Positions 51,524 to 60,677 are shown, counted from the first letter of the stretch. The stretch is 64,000 bases of DNA from Methylobacterium goesingense (GCF_022179225.1 NZ_BPQL01000025.1:1-64000), one strand, 5' to 3'. Notes: generated by a model not told the origin, from the sequence alone. Made by a program: numbers and translations.

Positions 51524-53833
51524 ATGCCCCGCTCTTCGCCGTTCCAGCCCATCGCCGACGCCCCTTCCGCCACGGACGAGGGACTCGGGCTGTCGCAGCT
51601 CGCCGGCGTGCTGCGGCGCTCCTGGCGCTGGATCGTGATTCCCACCGCCCTCGTCACCATCGGCGCCATCGCCTTCGTGCAGGTCGTGTCGCCGCGCTAC
51701 ACGGGCGAGGCGAAGATCCTGCTGGAGAGCCGCGACACCTCGTTCACCCGCAGCGCCCAGGAGCGCGGCGAGCAGGTTCAGCCCATCGATGAGCAGGCGG
51801 TGGCGAGCCAGGTTCAGGTGGTGATGTCCCGCGACCTCGCGCGAGAGGCGATCCGCCGCCTGTCGCTCGCCGGCAACGCCGAGTTCGACCCGAGCGTCGC
51901 CGGTCTCGGCCCGTTCCAGCGCGCTCTGATGATGATCGGGCTTGCCAAGAACCCGATGGAGCGTCCGCCCGAGGAGCGGATGCTGGAGACCTATTTCGAC
52001 CGCCTGACGGTTTTCCCGGCGGGCAAGTCGCGCATCCTCACCGTGGAGTTCCGCTCGAAGGACCCGCACCTCGCGGCGCAGGCGGCCAACACCATCGCCG
52101 AACTCTACATCGCCTCCCTCGACGCGGCCCGCACCGACACCGCGCGCTACGCCTCCACCTGGCTCGGCGGCAACATCGAGACCCTGCGCACCCGCGTGGG
52201 CGAGGCCGAGGCCAAGGTCGAGGCCTACCGGGCCCGGAACGGGCTGATCGCCACCGGGGGCGCCGCCGGGCAGCCGCTGGGCGCCCAGCAGCTCGGCGAA
52301 TTGTCGACCCAGCTCTCGCAGGCCCGCACCGCCAAGGCGGATCTCGCCGGCCGGGCCAAGCTGATCAAGGAGATGATCAAGGACGGCCGCGCCTTCGAGA
52401 TCCCGGATGTCGCCAACAACGAGATCATCCGCCGCACGGTCGAGCAGCGCATCACCCTGCGCAACCAGCTCGCGCTGGAATCCCGCACCCTGCTGCCGGC
52501 CCATCCGCGCATCAAGGAACTGACCGCGCAGATCTCGGACCTCGACGCCCAGATCAAGGCGACCGCCGAGCGGGTGGTCCGCACCCTGGAGAACGACGCC
52601 CGCATCGCCGAGGCCCGGGTCGAGAGCCTGAGCGCGGCGGTCGACGCCCAGCGCGACGTGGTCTCCAAGGGCAATGTCAGCGAGGTCCAGCTGCGCGCCC
52701 TGGAGCGCGAGGCCAAGGCCCAGCGCGAGCAGCTCGAATCCTACCTCTCGCGCTACCGCGAGGCCTCGGCCCGCGACGCCGAGAGCGCGACCCCGGCCGA
52801 TGCCCGGGTGGTCTCGCGCGCCATCACGCCGGAGACGCCCTCCTTCCCGAAGAAGCTGCCCATCGTCCTCCTGGCGGCGGTGCTGGGCCTGCTGTTCTCG
52901 ATCGGCGGGGTCATCGGCCACCACCTCCTCCGGGATCCCGACGGTTCGGGCCGGCGCCGCCGCACGCAAGAAGAGACGGATGCGCTCTCCGAGGGGCAGC
53001 CGACGGTGTCCGGCCCCTTCGCCTTCCCGGAGGCCTCCCTGGCCCTGGCGCGCCATGCCGAGGCGCCGGCCGCCGAGACTCCGCGCCCGGCCGCGAACCC
53101 GGCGCCGTTCGGCGCCTCGGTCCCGCCGAAGCCCGCCGTCGAAGCCGTGGCCAACGCCCGCCGAAGCTCGGCGCGCGGCGGCCAGCCGGCCGAACCCTAT
53201 GACCTCGACCAGCTCATCGGGCGCCTGCGCTCCGGGCGAGCCCCCGCCATGGGCGCGGGACGCACGGTGCTGGTCATCGAAACGCTCGCGCCGCGCGGCG
53301 AGGGCGCCGGCCTCGCGGTGAGCCTCGGCGGAACCCTCGCGGCCCGCGACAGCGCCGTGGTGCTGGACCTCAACGGCCCGGCCTGCGCGGAGGATGCGTA
53401 CGGCCTCACGGACCTCGTGGCGGGGGAGGCCGCCTTCCTCGACGTGATTCAGTCGATCCCGGGCTCGCGCCTGCACGCGATCCAGCGCGGCTTCCTCGAT
53501 GCCGCGATCCTGGCGGAGGAGCCGCAGGCCGTGGCCATCACCCTCGACGCCCTGACCCAGGCCTATGACTGGGTCGTGTGCCGCCTCGGTACGCCGCAGA
53601 CCCGACTCGCCCGCGAGATCCTGGCGGCGACGGGCCAGCAGATGGGCAGCGTCGTGATCGCCTCGGACCGCGACCCGGAGGATGCCGACCTCGTGGACCT
53701 CTACCTCCGCGCCGAAGCCTCCGGCGCCGGCCAGATCCTGGTCGCCCAGGACCGCGCGGCGGCCGTGCGGGCCCCGGCGCGGCCGGATTTCGACGACGCG
53801 GAGGCGATGCCCCTGCGCCTCTCGGCGGCCTGA
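51524..53833 (+). CDS. Wzc/GumC-like polysaccharide copolymerase with degenerate C-terminal ATPase domain
   Basis: The 769-residue protein has a Wzz domain with TM1 (about residues 35-55), long periplasmic coiled-coil segments rich in Ala/Arg/Glu, and TM2 (IVLLAAVLGLLFSIGGVIGHH, about residues 445-465). A Pro/Ala-rich linker leads to a domain of about 180 residues that aligns in layout with the BY-kinase ATPase. That domain lacks a Walker A (it reads PRGEGAGLAVSLG) and the C-terminal Tyr cluster (it ends PLRLSAA), so tyrosine autokinase activity is unlikely. The start ATG 51524 is favoured over an earlier TTG. Confidence 0.88.
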   Translation: MPRSSPFQPIADAPSATDEGLGLSQLAGVLRRSWRWIVIPTALVTIGAIAFVQVVSPRYTGEAKILLESRDTSFTRSAQERGEQVQPIDEQAVASQVQVVMSRDLAREAIRRLSLAGNAEFDPSVAGLGPFQRALMMIGLAKNPMERPPEERMLETYFDRLTVFPAGKSRILTVEFRSKDPHLAAQAANTIAELYIASLDAARTDTARYASTWLGGNIETLRTRVGEAEAKVEAYRARNGLIATGGAAGQPLGAQQLGELSTQLSQARTAKADLAGRAKLIKEMIKDGRAFEIPDVANNEIIRRTVEQRITLRNQLALESRTLLPAHPRIKELTAQISDLDAQIKATAERVVRTLENDARIAEARVESLSAAVDAQRDVVSKGNVSEVQLRALEREAKAQREQLESYLSRYREASARDAESATPADARVVSRAITPETPSFPKKLPIVLLAAVLGLLFSIGGVIGHHLLRDPDGSGRRRRTQEETDALSEGQPTVSGPFAFPEASLALARHAEAPAAETPRPAANPAPFGASVPPKPAVEAVANARRSSARGGQPAEPYDLDQLIGRLRSGRAPAMGAGRTVLVIETLAPRGEGAGLAVSLGGTLAARDSAVVLDLNGPACAEDAYGLTDLVAGEAAFLDVIQSIPGSRLHAIQRGFLDAAILAEEPQAVAITLDALTQAYDWVVCRLGTPQTRLAREILAATGQQMGSVVIASDRDPEDADLVDLYLRAEASGAGQILVAQDRAAAVRAPARPDFDDAEAMPLRLSAA

Positions 53834-53852
53834 TCCGGCGGACGCGCCCCGG

Positions 53853-55058
53853 CTATTCGGCCGCCGGTGCGACGGCCCGGCGACGCAGGCGCCGCGCCAG
53901 CGCCATCAGGCGTGGATCACGCTTGATCCGGCGCTTGAGCCGGGCGGTCCCAACCGCCCGCAGGGCGAACAGGTGGCCGCGCAGAGTCACCGGAATGGTG
54001 GTCTCCCCCAGCTCGATGGTCTCGTCGCAGATGCTGGCCTTGTAGCGGGCCTCGCCGACGCCGAGGTCGAAGGCGCGCCGGCCCCGGGCGGTCTGGTCGG
54101 CAATGAGGTGATGCAGCAGGATGTCGCCGGGGCTCGACCGGCTGACCAACGGGTCGGCGTCGAAGGACGTCATCATGCCACTGTAGCGCTGGCCGTCGAC
54201 GGCGCCGGCGAAGACCGCGAAGACCCGGTCGGTTCGCGTCGCCACCAGGGCCGTCACCTCGATGGCAGGGTCGGTGCCCGGCTCGAGCGCGGTGCCGCGC
54301 GCCAGGAACGCCCGGATCAGGGGGTCGGCATAGGGGTTGGCGACGCCCATGGCGGCGAAGCGCTGCGCCTTCTGCTCATAGAAGGCCGACAGGTAGTGCC
54401 GGACCTCCTCGGCCGTGCCGGCGCGCCGGCAGGCGACGGGCCCGAAGGCCTCGACGAGCTTCTTCTCCTTCGAGCGAAGCTTCTTGCGCGCATCGCCGCT
54501 GAACACGCGCTTGACCGTCGACTCCGGATCGGGACCGAGGATCAGGCCGTAAGCGTCGCTCGCCGCGCGCTCGGCACGGGCGCCGAGCGGGTTGGCGGCC
54601 CCGTCCCAGAAGCGGGGCTGGTGCGAGAGGGCGAAGACGTCGATGCCGGCGCCGCAGCCGAAGACCCGCAGATGCTCGATGAGGTCCTCCGGCCGCATCG
54701 CGGCCGCCTCGCGCGAGGCGAAGAGCGGCATGTGGTAGTTGGCGTGCTTGCAGCCGACCACGCGGGCCACCCGTACCCCGCCCTCGCGGGCGACCACGAG
54801 GGGGAGGAGCACACGCGGGCGCCCGCCCGCGTCACGCAGGACGACGATCTGCAGGTCGGCGCCGGGCCGTGCGGCGGCGAAGGCCGAAACCCAGTCGAAG
54901 CGCTGATAGGGCGTGCCCATCACCGCGGCATCCGCCTCCATGCCGCGCCACAGCGCCTCGACGGAGGCCAGGTCGTCGAACACTTCGGCGCTGAAGCCGC
55001 CCTGCAGCCGCGCGTGCATCACTCCGCTTCCGACTCCCTCGTGGGCAAGAACAGCCAT
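53853..55058 (-). CDS. CelD/BcsL-type GNAT acyltransferase (FemAB-like)
   Basis: The 401-residue protein has SVEALWRGMEADAAVMGTPYQRFDWVSAF in the first part and VLRDAGGRPRVLLPLVVARE. The C-terminal acyltransferase segment is GDILLHHLIADQTARGRRAFDLGVGEARYKASICDE. Relatives acetylate or otherwise modify exopolysaccharide. The ATG at 55058 was chosen; a long frame further upstream is antisense to the deacetylase gene. It is convergent with the Wzc-like gene, 19 bp apart. Confidence 0.85.
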   Translation of the reverse strand: MAVLAHEGVGSGVMHARLQGGFSAEVFDDLASVEALWRGMEADAAVMGTPYQRFDWVSAFAAARPGADLQIVVLRDAGGRPRVLLPLVVAREGGVRVARVVGCKHANYHMPLFASREAAAMRPEDLIEHLRVFGCGAGIDVFALSHQPRFWDGAANPLGARAERAASDAYGLILGPDPESTVKRVFSGDARKKLRSKEKKLVEAFGPVACRRAGTAEEVRHYLSAFYEQKAQRFAAMGVANPYADPLIRAFLARGTALEPGTDPAIEVTALVATRTDRVFAVFAGAVDGQRYSGMMTSFDADPLVSRSSPGDILLHHLIADQTARGRRAFDLGVGEARYKASICDETIELGETTIPVTLRGHLFALRAVGTARLKRRIKRDPRLMALARRLRRRAVAPAAE

Positions 55059-55235
55059 GCCATGCTCCCTCGCGGCCAGCGAATCCCCCGGCCGACCCTG
55101 TCCGTCCTTCCTGCCGTCCGACCCCTTAATCGCCGGGTGACGCGGGGGCGACGGGCCCGGCCTCTCTGCGCGCGTGGGTAACGAAACCTTGCCGGTTGCC
55201 GTGGTTTCCTGCGGCCGCTCACGGAAGGATTCACC

Positions 55236-56300
55236 ATGCCCGGCCCCGAGACACCGCCCTTGAGCCGTCGGCACCGCCTGTTCGCCGCGGGCTTTCGCGC
55301 CATCGCGGCGAGCCGGGCGGACCTGTGGATGGGGTCGCTGGCGCGCGGACGCGGCCTGATCCTGACCTTCCACCACGTACGCCCCGGCGCGCCCGGCGCC
55401 TACGCCCCCAACACGCTGCTGGCGATCACCCCGGACTTCCTGGACCGGACCCTCGCGATGGTGCGGCGGCGCGGATTCGAGATCATCGGCCTCGACGCCC
55501 TGCCGGAACGCCTCGCGGGCGGGGGCCGCCCGTTCGTCGTGCTGACCTTCGACGACGGCTACCGCGACAATGCCGAGCATGCGGCCCCCATCCTGCGGCG
55601 TCACGGAGCGCCCTGGACGCTGTTCGTGACCAGCGACTTCGCGGACGGGCGGGGCCGGCTGTGGTGGCTGGAGCTGGAGGCGGCGATCGCCCGCCTCGAC
55701 CGGGTGCGGGTGCCCGAGGCCGGACTCGACCTGCCGGCCCGGGACGCGCCCGGGAAATCGGCCGCCTTCGAGGCGGTCTACCGCGCCCTCCGGGCCGGGC
55801 CGGAGGAGCGCCTCCTGGCGGTGATCGCGGATCTCTGCGCGGAGGCTGGCTTCGCGCCCGGGCGCATGGCCGGCGACCTCTGCCTGGGATGGTCCGACCT
55901 GCGGGACCTCGGCCGCGACCCGCTCGTGACCTTCGGCGCCCACACGATCAGCCACCCGATGCTGGCCAAGCATGGCGCGGCGGCCGCGCGCCGGGAGATC
56001 GGTGAGGGGCGGGCGCGGATCGCGGCCGAACTCGGGCGCCCGGTCACGCACCTGTCCTACCCGGTGGGCGACCCGACCTCGGCCGGCCCGCGCGACTTCG
56101 CCCTCGCACACGAACTCGGCTTCGCCACGGCTGTGACGACCCGGCCCGGGCACCTCTTCGGCCCCCATGCGGACCACCTGCACGCACTGCCGCGAGTCTC
56201 GGTGAACGGCCACCACCAGACGGAGGCCGCGCTCGCGGCCCTGCTCTCGGGCGTGCCGTTCCTGGCGTGGAACCGGGGCCGCAGGCTCAACGTCGCGTAA
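55236..56300 (+). CDS. Polysaccharide deacetylase (NodB homology)
   Basis: The 354-residue protein has the metal and catalytic motif FVVLTFDDGYRDN (Asp106/Asp107), the His pair in TFGAHTISHPMLAKH, and HLSYPVGDPTS as motif 3. It removes N-acetyl groups from a polysaccharide, consistent with the exopolysaccharide cluster. No signal peptide is obvious. Its TAA stop is inside the first unit of a 28-bp tandem repeat. Confidence 0.93.
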   Translation: MPGPETPPLSRRHRLFAAGFRAIAASRADLWMGSLARGRGLILTFHHVRPGAPGAYAPNTLLAITPDFLDRTLAMVRRRGFEIIGLDALPERLAGGGRPFVVLTFDDGYRDNAEHAAPILRRHGAPWTLFVTSDFADGRGRLWWLELEAAIARLDRVRVPEAGLDLPARDAPGKSAAFEAVYRALRAGPEERLLAVIADLCAEAGFAPGRMAGDLCLGWSDLRDLGRDPLVTFGAHTISHPMLAKHGAAAARREIGEGRARIAAELGRPVTHLSYPVGDPTSAGPRDFALAHELGFATAVTTRPGHLFGPHADHLHALPRVSVNGHHQTEAALAALLSGVPFLAWNRGRRLNVA

Positions 56301-56432
56301 GGCGCTTCAGCGCCGACCGGTCGCGTAAGGCGCTTCAGCGCCGACCGGTCGCGTAAGGCGCTTCAGCGCCGACCGGTCGCGTAAGGCGCTTCAGCACCGA
56401 CCGGTCGCGTAAGGCGCTTCAGCGCCGGCGGC
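56293..56432. repeat. 28-bp tandem repeat, five copies
   Basis: Units start at 56293, 56321, 56349, 56377 and 56405, with the core GCGTAAGGCGCTTCAGCGCC. Each unit contains two small palindromes (GGCGC-TTCA-GCGCC and CGACCGGTCG). The fourth copy has a single change (CAGCACC). The fifth is partial and diverges after AGCGCCG. The stop codons of the two convergent genes both lie within repeat units. Confidence 0.92.
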
Positions 56433-56829
56433 GGTGCCGGCGATACGAGCGGCTCTCGCCGCCCGCGATGGCGAAGCTGGCGCTCTGGCGGCCGTGGCGC
56501 GCGTAACGCCCGCGCCGTCCGCGACGCCCGATGGAGGCGATGGCCGCCCCCGTGGCCGCCGCACTCGCCGCGATGCTCTGCGGAATCGCCGCGAGTGCGC
56601 TGGCGACATCGGCCGAGGCCGTGCTGGTGGAGGCACCGCTGGCGACGTTCCGGGCGGCCGGCCCGAACATGGCGAGGCACTGGTTGTAGGCGAGGTCGTT
56701 CTTCAGGCGCTCGCAATCCGAGACCGAGCGGGGCGCGCCCTGGGCCTGCGCCGGCGATCCCGAGACGAGGTGGACCAGAGCCGGAACCACGAAGCCGAGC
56801 AGAAGCAGATGCGTGCGCAGGGAAGGCAT
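56419..56829 (-). CDS. Small exported protein with very basic C-terminus
   Basis: From ATG 56829 this is 136 residues with a signal peptide ending AQAQ (about residue 31). The mature part has SVSDCERLKNDLAYNQCLAMFG, with two Cys, followed by an Ala/Ser/Thr-rich middle and an Arg-rich tail (SRSYRRHRRRR). The Arg-rich end may bind acidic polysaccharide or nucleic acid. The stop codon lies within the last tandem repeat unit. The function is unknown. Confidence 0.7.
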   Translation of the reverse strand: MPSLRTHLLLLGFVVPALVHLVSGSPAQAQGAPRSVSDCERLKNDLAYNQCLAMFGPAARNVASGASTSTASADVASALAAIPQSIAASAAATGAAIASIGRRGRRGRYARHGRQSASFAIAGGESRSYRRHRRRR

Positions 56830-56930
56830 TGAGCGGGACGACGGCCTCTGAACGAATGACAGGGGGCGGTTCTGGCGCCCGAGTGCGGCGAAAAACCGAC
56901 GCCGCGCCAGGAATTCCACGCGCCCCGGCC

Positions 56931-57173
56931 TCAGCGCGGCTGCGGTGGCCCGTTCGCGGCATCGTCGCTGCCGTCGTTCCGGCCCATCCAGCTGATCAGC
57001 GGCATCAGGGGGAAGATCCAGGCGATGCCGAGCAGGGCGTAGAGTATCGCCTGCACGGGCGCCGGCGTCTGCGAGATCCGGCTGTCGGCCAGCGCCATGG
57101 CCAGCGGCGCGTAGACGATGATGAAGGCCAGCATCACGATGGTGCCGATCAGCGAACGGGTGCGGCGGCGCAT
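56931..57173 (-). CDS. DUF2842-like small membrane protein
   Basis: The 80-residue protein has two TM helices (about residues 8-29 and 42-65) and the pattern RTRSLIGTIVMLAFIIVYAPLAMALAD ... YALLGIAWIFPLMPLISWM, as in the alphaproteobacterial DUF2842 family. It ends with a short hydrophilic tail. The function is unknown. Confidence 0.85.
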   Translation of the reverse strand: MRRRTRSLIGTIVMLAFIIVYAPLAMALADSRISQTPAPVQAILYALLGIAWIFPLMPLISWMGRNDGSDDAANGPPQPR

Positions 57174-57292
57174 CGGCCTGATCCTCGAAGCGAACGGGTG
57201 TCCCAGCGGGGTAGAGCCCCGCACGACCGATGGCAACGGCTGCGGCCGCGACCCTTTCGGCAGCCGGCCGCGATCCGTTCCGGCCCCGGCCT

Positions 57293-58066
57293 TCAGAGTT
57301 CCGCGGAGCGGTTCGACAGCTCCATCCGCAATTGCCGGGCGGCTTCCTGGAGGGCGGCGTCGCGCCGCCGCCGGGGCCGGGGCACCGTGATCGGCATCTC
57401 GGCCGCCAGCCGGCCGGGGCTGCCCGCGAGCACGACGACCCGGTCGGCGAGCGTCACGGCCTCGTCGATGTCGTGGGTGACGAACAGGATGGTCTTGCCC
57501 GTCGCCGCCTGGATGCGCTGCAACTCGTCCTGCAGACCCTCGCGGGTGAAGCTGTCCAGCGCCGAGAACGGCTCGTCCATGAGCAGCACGTCCGGGTCGA
57601 CCGCGAGCGCCCGCGCGATGGCGACGCGCTGGCGCTGGCCGCCGGAGAGCTGGTGCGGCCAGCGCTGGCCGAGATCGCTCAGGCCCACGAGGTCGAGCAT
57701 GGCCTGCGCCTTGGCCAGGCGCTCGGCCTTCGAGAGGCCACTGCCCTCGAGGCCGAAGGCGACGTTGGCGACGACCCGACGCCAGGGCAGCAGCCGCGCA
57801 TCCTGGAACACCAGGGCCATCGGCGTGCGGCAATCCGGGCGGGCGCGAAGCCGGACGGTGCCCGAGCTCGGCTTGGCCAGCCCGATCAGCACCCGCAGGA
57901 CGGTGGACTTGCCGACACCGGATTCGCCCACGATGACGAGGAACTCGCCGCGCGCCACCGTGAGGTCGAGATCCGCCAGGATGACGTTGCGGGTGCCAGC
58001 GCGCTCATAGGCGAGGCTTAAGCCCGCGATGGAAATGATCGGCTCGGAGGTGATCGATTCGGACAT
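57293..58066 (-). CDS. ABC transporter ATP-binding protein, NitT/TauT type
   Basis: The 257-residue ATPase has Walker A IVGESGVGKSTVLRV, a Q-loop (VFQDARLLPWRRV), LSGGQRQRVAIARALA, Walker B VLLMDEPFSALD and the switch His in LFVTHDIDEAV. It pairs with the adjacent permease. It is the canonical version of the ATPase at 3020-3802. Confidence 0.93.
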   Translation of the reverse strand: MSESITSEPIISIAGLSLAYERAGTRNVILADLDLTVARGEFLVIVGESGVGKSTVLRVLIGLAKPSSGTVRLRARPDCRTPMALVFQDARLLPWRRVVANVAFGLEGSGLSKAERLAKAQAMLDLVGLSDLGQRWPHQLSGGQRQRVAIARALAVDPDVLLMDEPFSALDSFTREGLQDELQRIQAATGKTILFVTHDIDEAVTLADRVVVLAGSPGRLAAEMPITVPRPRRRRDAALQEAARQLRMELSNRSAEL

Positions 58067-58067
58067 C

Positions 58068-58820
58068 TCAGGCGCGCCACCGTAGGAGCCACCCCTGGAG
58101 GGCGACGAAGGCCGTGTCGAACAGGCCGTAGAGGGCGGCCATGGTGAGCATGTAGACGACGACGATGTCGGTGGAGAGCAGGCTCGATGCCTGCATCATC
58201 CGGGCGCCGACGCCGGGCACGCCGAAGATCTCGGCGGCCACCACCGCCATCCAGGCCTGGCCCAGCGCCGTGCGCAGGCCGACGAGGATGCCGGGCGTCG
58301 CGGCCGGGAGCAGGATCTTGGTCAGCCGCGCCCAGGGCGAGCCGAAGCCGAAGGCCTGGGCCACCTCGACGAGGTCGCGGTCGACGCCGCGCACCGCCCC
58401 TTGCGTCGCGAAGAACACGATCCAGAACACGCCGATGGCGATGATGAACACGGCGGCCTCCGGCTGGACGCCGAACCAGATGATGGCGAACGGCACCCAG
58501 GCGAGACCGGGGATCGGCCGCAGCAGACGCACGATCCAGGCGGTCGCCGCCTCGAACCAGCGGAACATGCCGCTGAGCAGCCCGAGCGCGATGCCCGCGC
58601 CCGCGCCGACCCCGAGGCCGGTCACGTAGTGGCTGAGGCTCGACAGGACCGCCTCGCCCCAGACACCGAGGCGGACCTCGTTGAGGAAGGCCGCCGGGAT
58701 CGTGCTCGGCGGCGGCAGGAAGGCCGGATTGATGAGGCCGAGGCGCGGCATCGCCTCCCAGAACAGCAGGAAGGCGAAGAGCCCGGCCGCCGCCAGGGCG
58801 GTGGAGCGCAGGGCCATCAT
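58068..58820 (-). CDS. ABC transporter permease, NitT/TauT type
   Basis: The 250-residue polytopic protein has the coupling-loop region DLVEVAQAFGFGSPWARLTKILLPAATPGILVGLRTALGQAW typical of SsuC/TauC. One base separates its stop from the ATPase start. No binding protein gene is nearby (168 bp upstream and no candidate on either side), so the SBP must be elsewhere or be shared. Confidence 0.92.
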   Translation of the reverse strand: MMALRSTALAAAGLFAFLLFWEAMPRLGLINPAFLPPPSTIPAAFLNEVRLGVWGEAVLSSLSHYVTGLGVGAGAGIALGLLSGMFRWFEAATAWIVRLLRPIPGLAWVPFAIIWFGVQPEAAVFIIAIGVFWIVFFATQGAVRGVDRDLVEVAQAFGFGSPWARLTKILLPAATPGILVGLRTALGQAWMAVVAAEIFGVPGVGARMMQASSLLSTDIVVVYMLTMAALYGLFDTAFVALQGWLLRWRA

Positions 58821-58989
58821 CGCCGGCCACCCGGGACGCCGTGGAACGGGCCGTCTCGGCGGGCGCGCCGGGGCGGGAAGGATCTGGAGATCATCGGGGG
58901 GACATGCTTCGGTCGGAACGGCAGGGGAGTTGGTCTTGGCGAAAAGATAGCTTTGGCGGGGAGGATTCGCCGGAGCGGGGTCTCGCGAA

Positions 58990-60003
58990 TCAAACCCCGT
59001 AATAGCCCCGGTACCACGCCACGAAGGCGGGGATGCCGAGCCTAAGCGGCGTTTCGGGCACCCCTCCGATCAGCGCCCGCAGGAGGTCGGTGCTCGCCTC
59101 GGTGCTGGGCACGTCGCCGGGGGGCAGGGGCTGGAGGATGCGCTCGGCGCGGGCGCCGAGGGCGCGTTCCAGTTCGTCGATCATCGCGTCGACCCGGACC
59201 GGGTGGCCGCCCCCGATATTGACGAGGCGGAACGGTGCCACCGGGCTCAGGGTGTCGCCGGGGCAGGCCGGGCCTTCTCCGTCGCCGGGACGAGGCGGGG
59301 GCCGGTCCATCAATCCGCGGATCGCCGCGACGAGGTCATCGATATAGGTGAAGTCACGCTCGGCCGCGCCCCCGGCGAAGACCGAGATCGGCTCGCCCGC
59401 CAGGATCTTCCGCGTGAACAGGAACAGCGCCATGTCGGGTCGGCCCCAGGGGCCGTAGACCGTGAAGAACCGGAAGGCGGTGGTCGGAATGCCGAACAGG
59501 TGGCTGTAGGAATGCATCATCGCCTCGCCCGCGAGCTTGGAGGCGGCGTACAGGGTCAGCGGCGTCACCGCGGGGTCGGTCTCGCGGAACGGCAGGGCAG
59601 TGTTGCCGCCATAGGCCGAGCTCGTGGAGGCGAACAGGAGGTGGCGTACCGGGTGCGCCCGCACCGCCTCGACGAGGTTCGCCGTGCCGACGAGGTTGGC
59701 CTCCACGTAGGCGCCGGGATTCTCCAGGCTGTAACGCACGCCGGCCTGGGCCGCGAGGTGTACGACGATCTCGGGCCGCGCCTCCCCGACCGCCGCCAGC
59801 AGCGCGCCCGGCGTCTCCAGGCGGGCCTCGACGGAGGTGAAATCGGGATTGCCGGCGAGGTCGGCGTGGCGCGCCCGTTTCAGGCCAACGTCGTAATAGT
59901 CGCTGAAGCCGTCGAAACCCGTGACGGCATGCCCCTCGTCGAGAAGGCGCCGCGCGAGGTGGTAGCCGATGAAGCCGGCGGTGCCGGTCACGAAGACGCG
60001 CAT
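58990..60003 (-). CDS. NAD-dependent nucleotide-sugar epimerase (UDP-glucuronate 4-epimerase-like)
   Basis: The 337-residue SDR begins VFVTGTAGFIGYHLARRLL (Gly-x-x-Gly-x-x-Gly) and has the Tyr-x-x-x-Lys catalytic motif (LTLYAASKLAGE) and FFTVYGPWGRPDMALFLF. Proteins of this type convert UDP-glucuronate to UDP-galacturonate. It may supply the exopolysaccharide cluster or LPS. Confidence 0.92.
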   Translation of the reverse strand: MRVFVTGTAGFIGYHLARRLLDEGHAVTGFDGFSDYYDVGLKRARHADLAGNPDFTSVEARLETPGALLAAVGEARPEIVVHLAAQAGVRYSLENPGAYVEANLVGTANLVEAVRAHPVRHLLFASTSSAYGGNTALPFRETDPAVTPLTLYAASKLAGEAMMHSYSHLFGIPTTAFRFFTVYGPWGRPDMALFLFTRKILAGEPISVFAGGAAERDFTYIDDLVAAIRGLMDRPPPRPGDGEGPACPGDTLSPVAPFRLVNIGGGHPVRVDAMIDELERALGARAERILQPLPPGDVPSTEASTDLLRALIGGVPETPLRLGIPAFVAWYRGYYGV

Positions 60004-60415
60004 GGGGTTCCTTGCGGCCGTGGCGAACCGGGTGAGCCTGCGCCCCGACTACACCCGAGGCCGCGCGACCTCAAGAAACCGGGGCCTATCCCCTTGAACC
60101 GCCTGCCGCGGACCGCGCGCGCGGCCCGCCAACGGCGGTGTGGACGGCCCGACCGTCTGTGCGTTGCAGCACACCCATGCGCGATGCCTTGTTTCCCGAG
60201 GGTCAAACCCCAGATATAACAGCAGCATGACGCTGTCGCGTCTGGTTCGGCCGCGCTTTAGATGCCCGCGGTGTCGACGTTTTGCCTCACGAATGTCCGC
60301 GGTGTCGTGCCGGGTTCCTGTGAGGCGAAGGCCTGCCAGGACACGACGCGCTTCTCACCCGAAACTTTCCGTGGGCCCTCGCCCGCGAAAAACCAGTCCG
60401 CGAGCCATTCGATCC
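60004..60415 (+). other. 412-bp region without a clear gene
   Basis: The region lies between the epimerase start (minus) and the small GcrA-like gene (plus). It contains a TATAAC hexamer at 60215-60220, but the matching -35 element (TTGTTT, 60189-60194) is 20 bp away. It also has two similar 12-bp stretches with CCGCGGTGTCG around 60264 and 60296. An upstream extension of the small gene's frame is very Arg/Cys-rich and not convincing as protein. Confidence 0.5.
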
Positions 60416-60649
60416 ATGAACCAGCTTGTCCGCATGTCACAGGTCGGCGAGGCCGACGCGATCGCAGAGCCCTCCGCCGAATTGCGGGTTCCGTTCGCGC
60501 AGTCCGGCGCCTTCGTGTGCAAGTTCATCATCGGCGAGCCGAACGACCGCGCGGTCTGCTGCGGCGCGCCGGCGCCCGATGGCAAGAGCTGGTGCGCGTT
60601 CCACCGCCGCATCGTGTTCGAGCCGGCTCGCCCCGGCCGCCTGCGCTGA
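60416..60649 (+). CDS. Short protein with a GcrA C-terminal-like Cys/His motif
   Basis: The ATG at 60416 gives 77 residues. The second half (CKFIIGEPNDRAVCCGAP ... SWCAFHRRIVFEP) matches the C-terminal end of GcrA cell-cycle regulators in pattern: C-x-x-x-I-G-x-P, CCG-x-P, x-W/Y-C-x-x-H. The N-terminal helix-turn-helix of GcrA is absent. It could be a zinc-knuckle protein that competes with or assists GcrA at sigma70. A strong terminator follows. Both identity and start are uncertain. Confidence 0.65.
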   Translation: MNQLVRMSQVGEADAIAEPSAELRVPFAQSGAFVCKFIIGEPNDRAVCCGAPAPDGKSWCAFHRRIVFEPARPGRLR

Positions 60650-60677
60650 TCGAACCCCGCCGGATCACCCCTCTGGA

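Noticed and set aside
56293..56432. CRISPR array at the 28-bp repeats
   Set aside because: Units are contiguous with no spacers, so it is a simple tandem repeat.
60140..60415. N-terminal extension of the GcrA-like ORF
   Set aside because: Arg/Cys/Pro-rich sequence with overlapping repeats; more likely untranslated leader.
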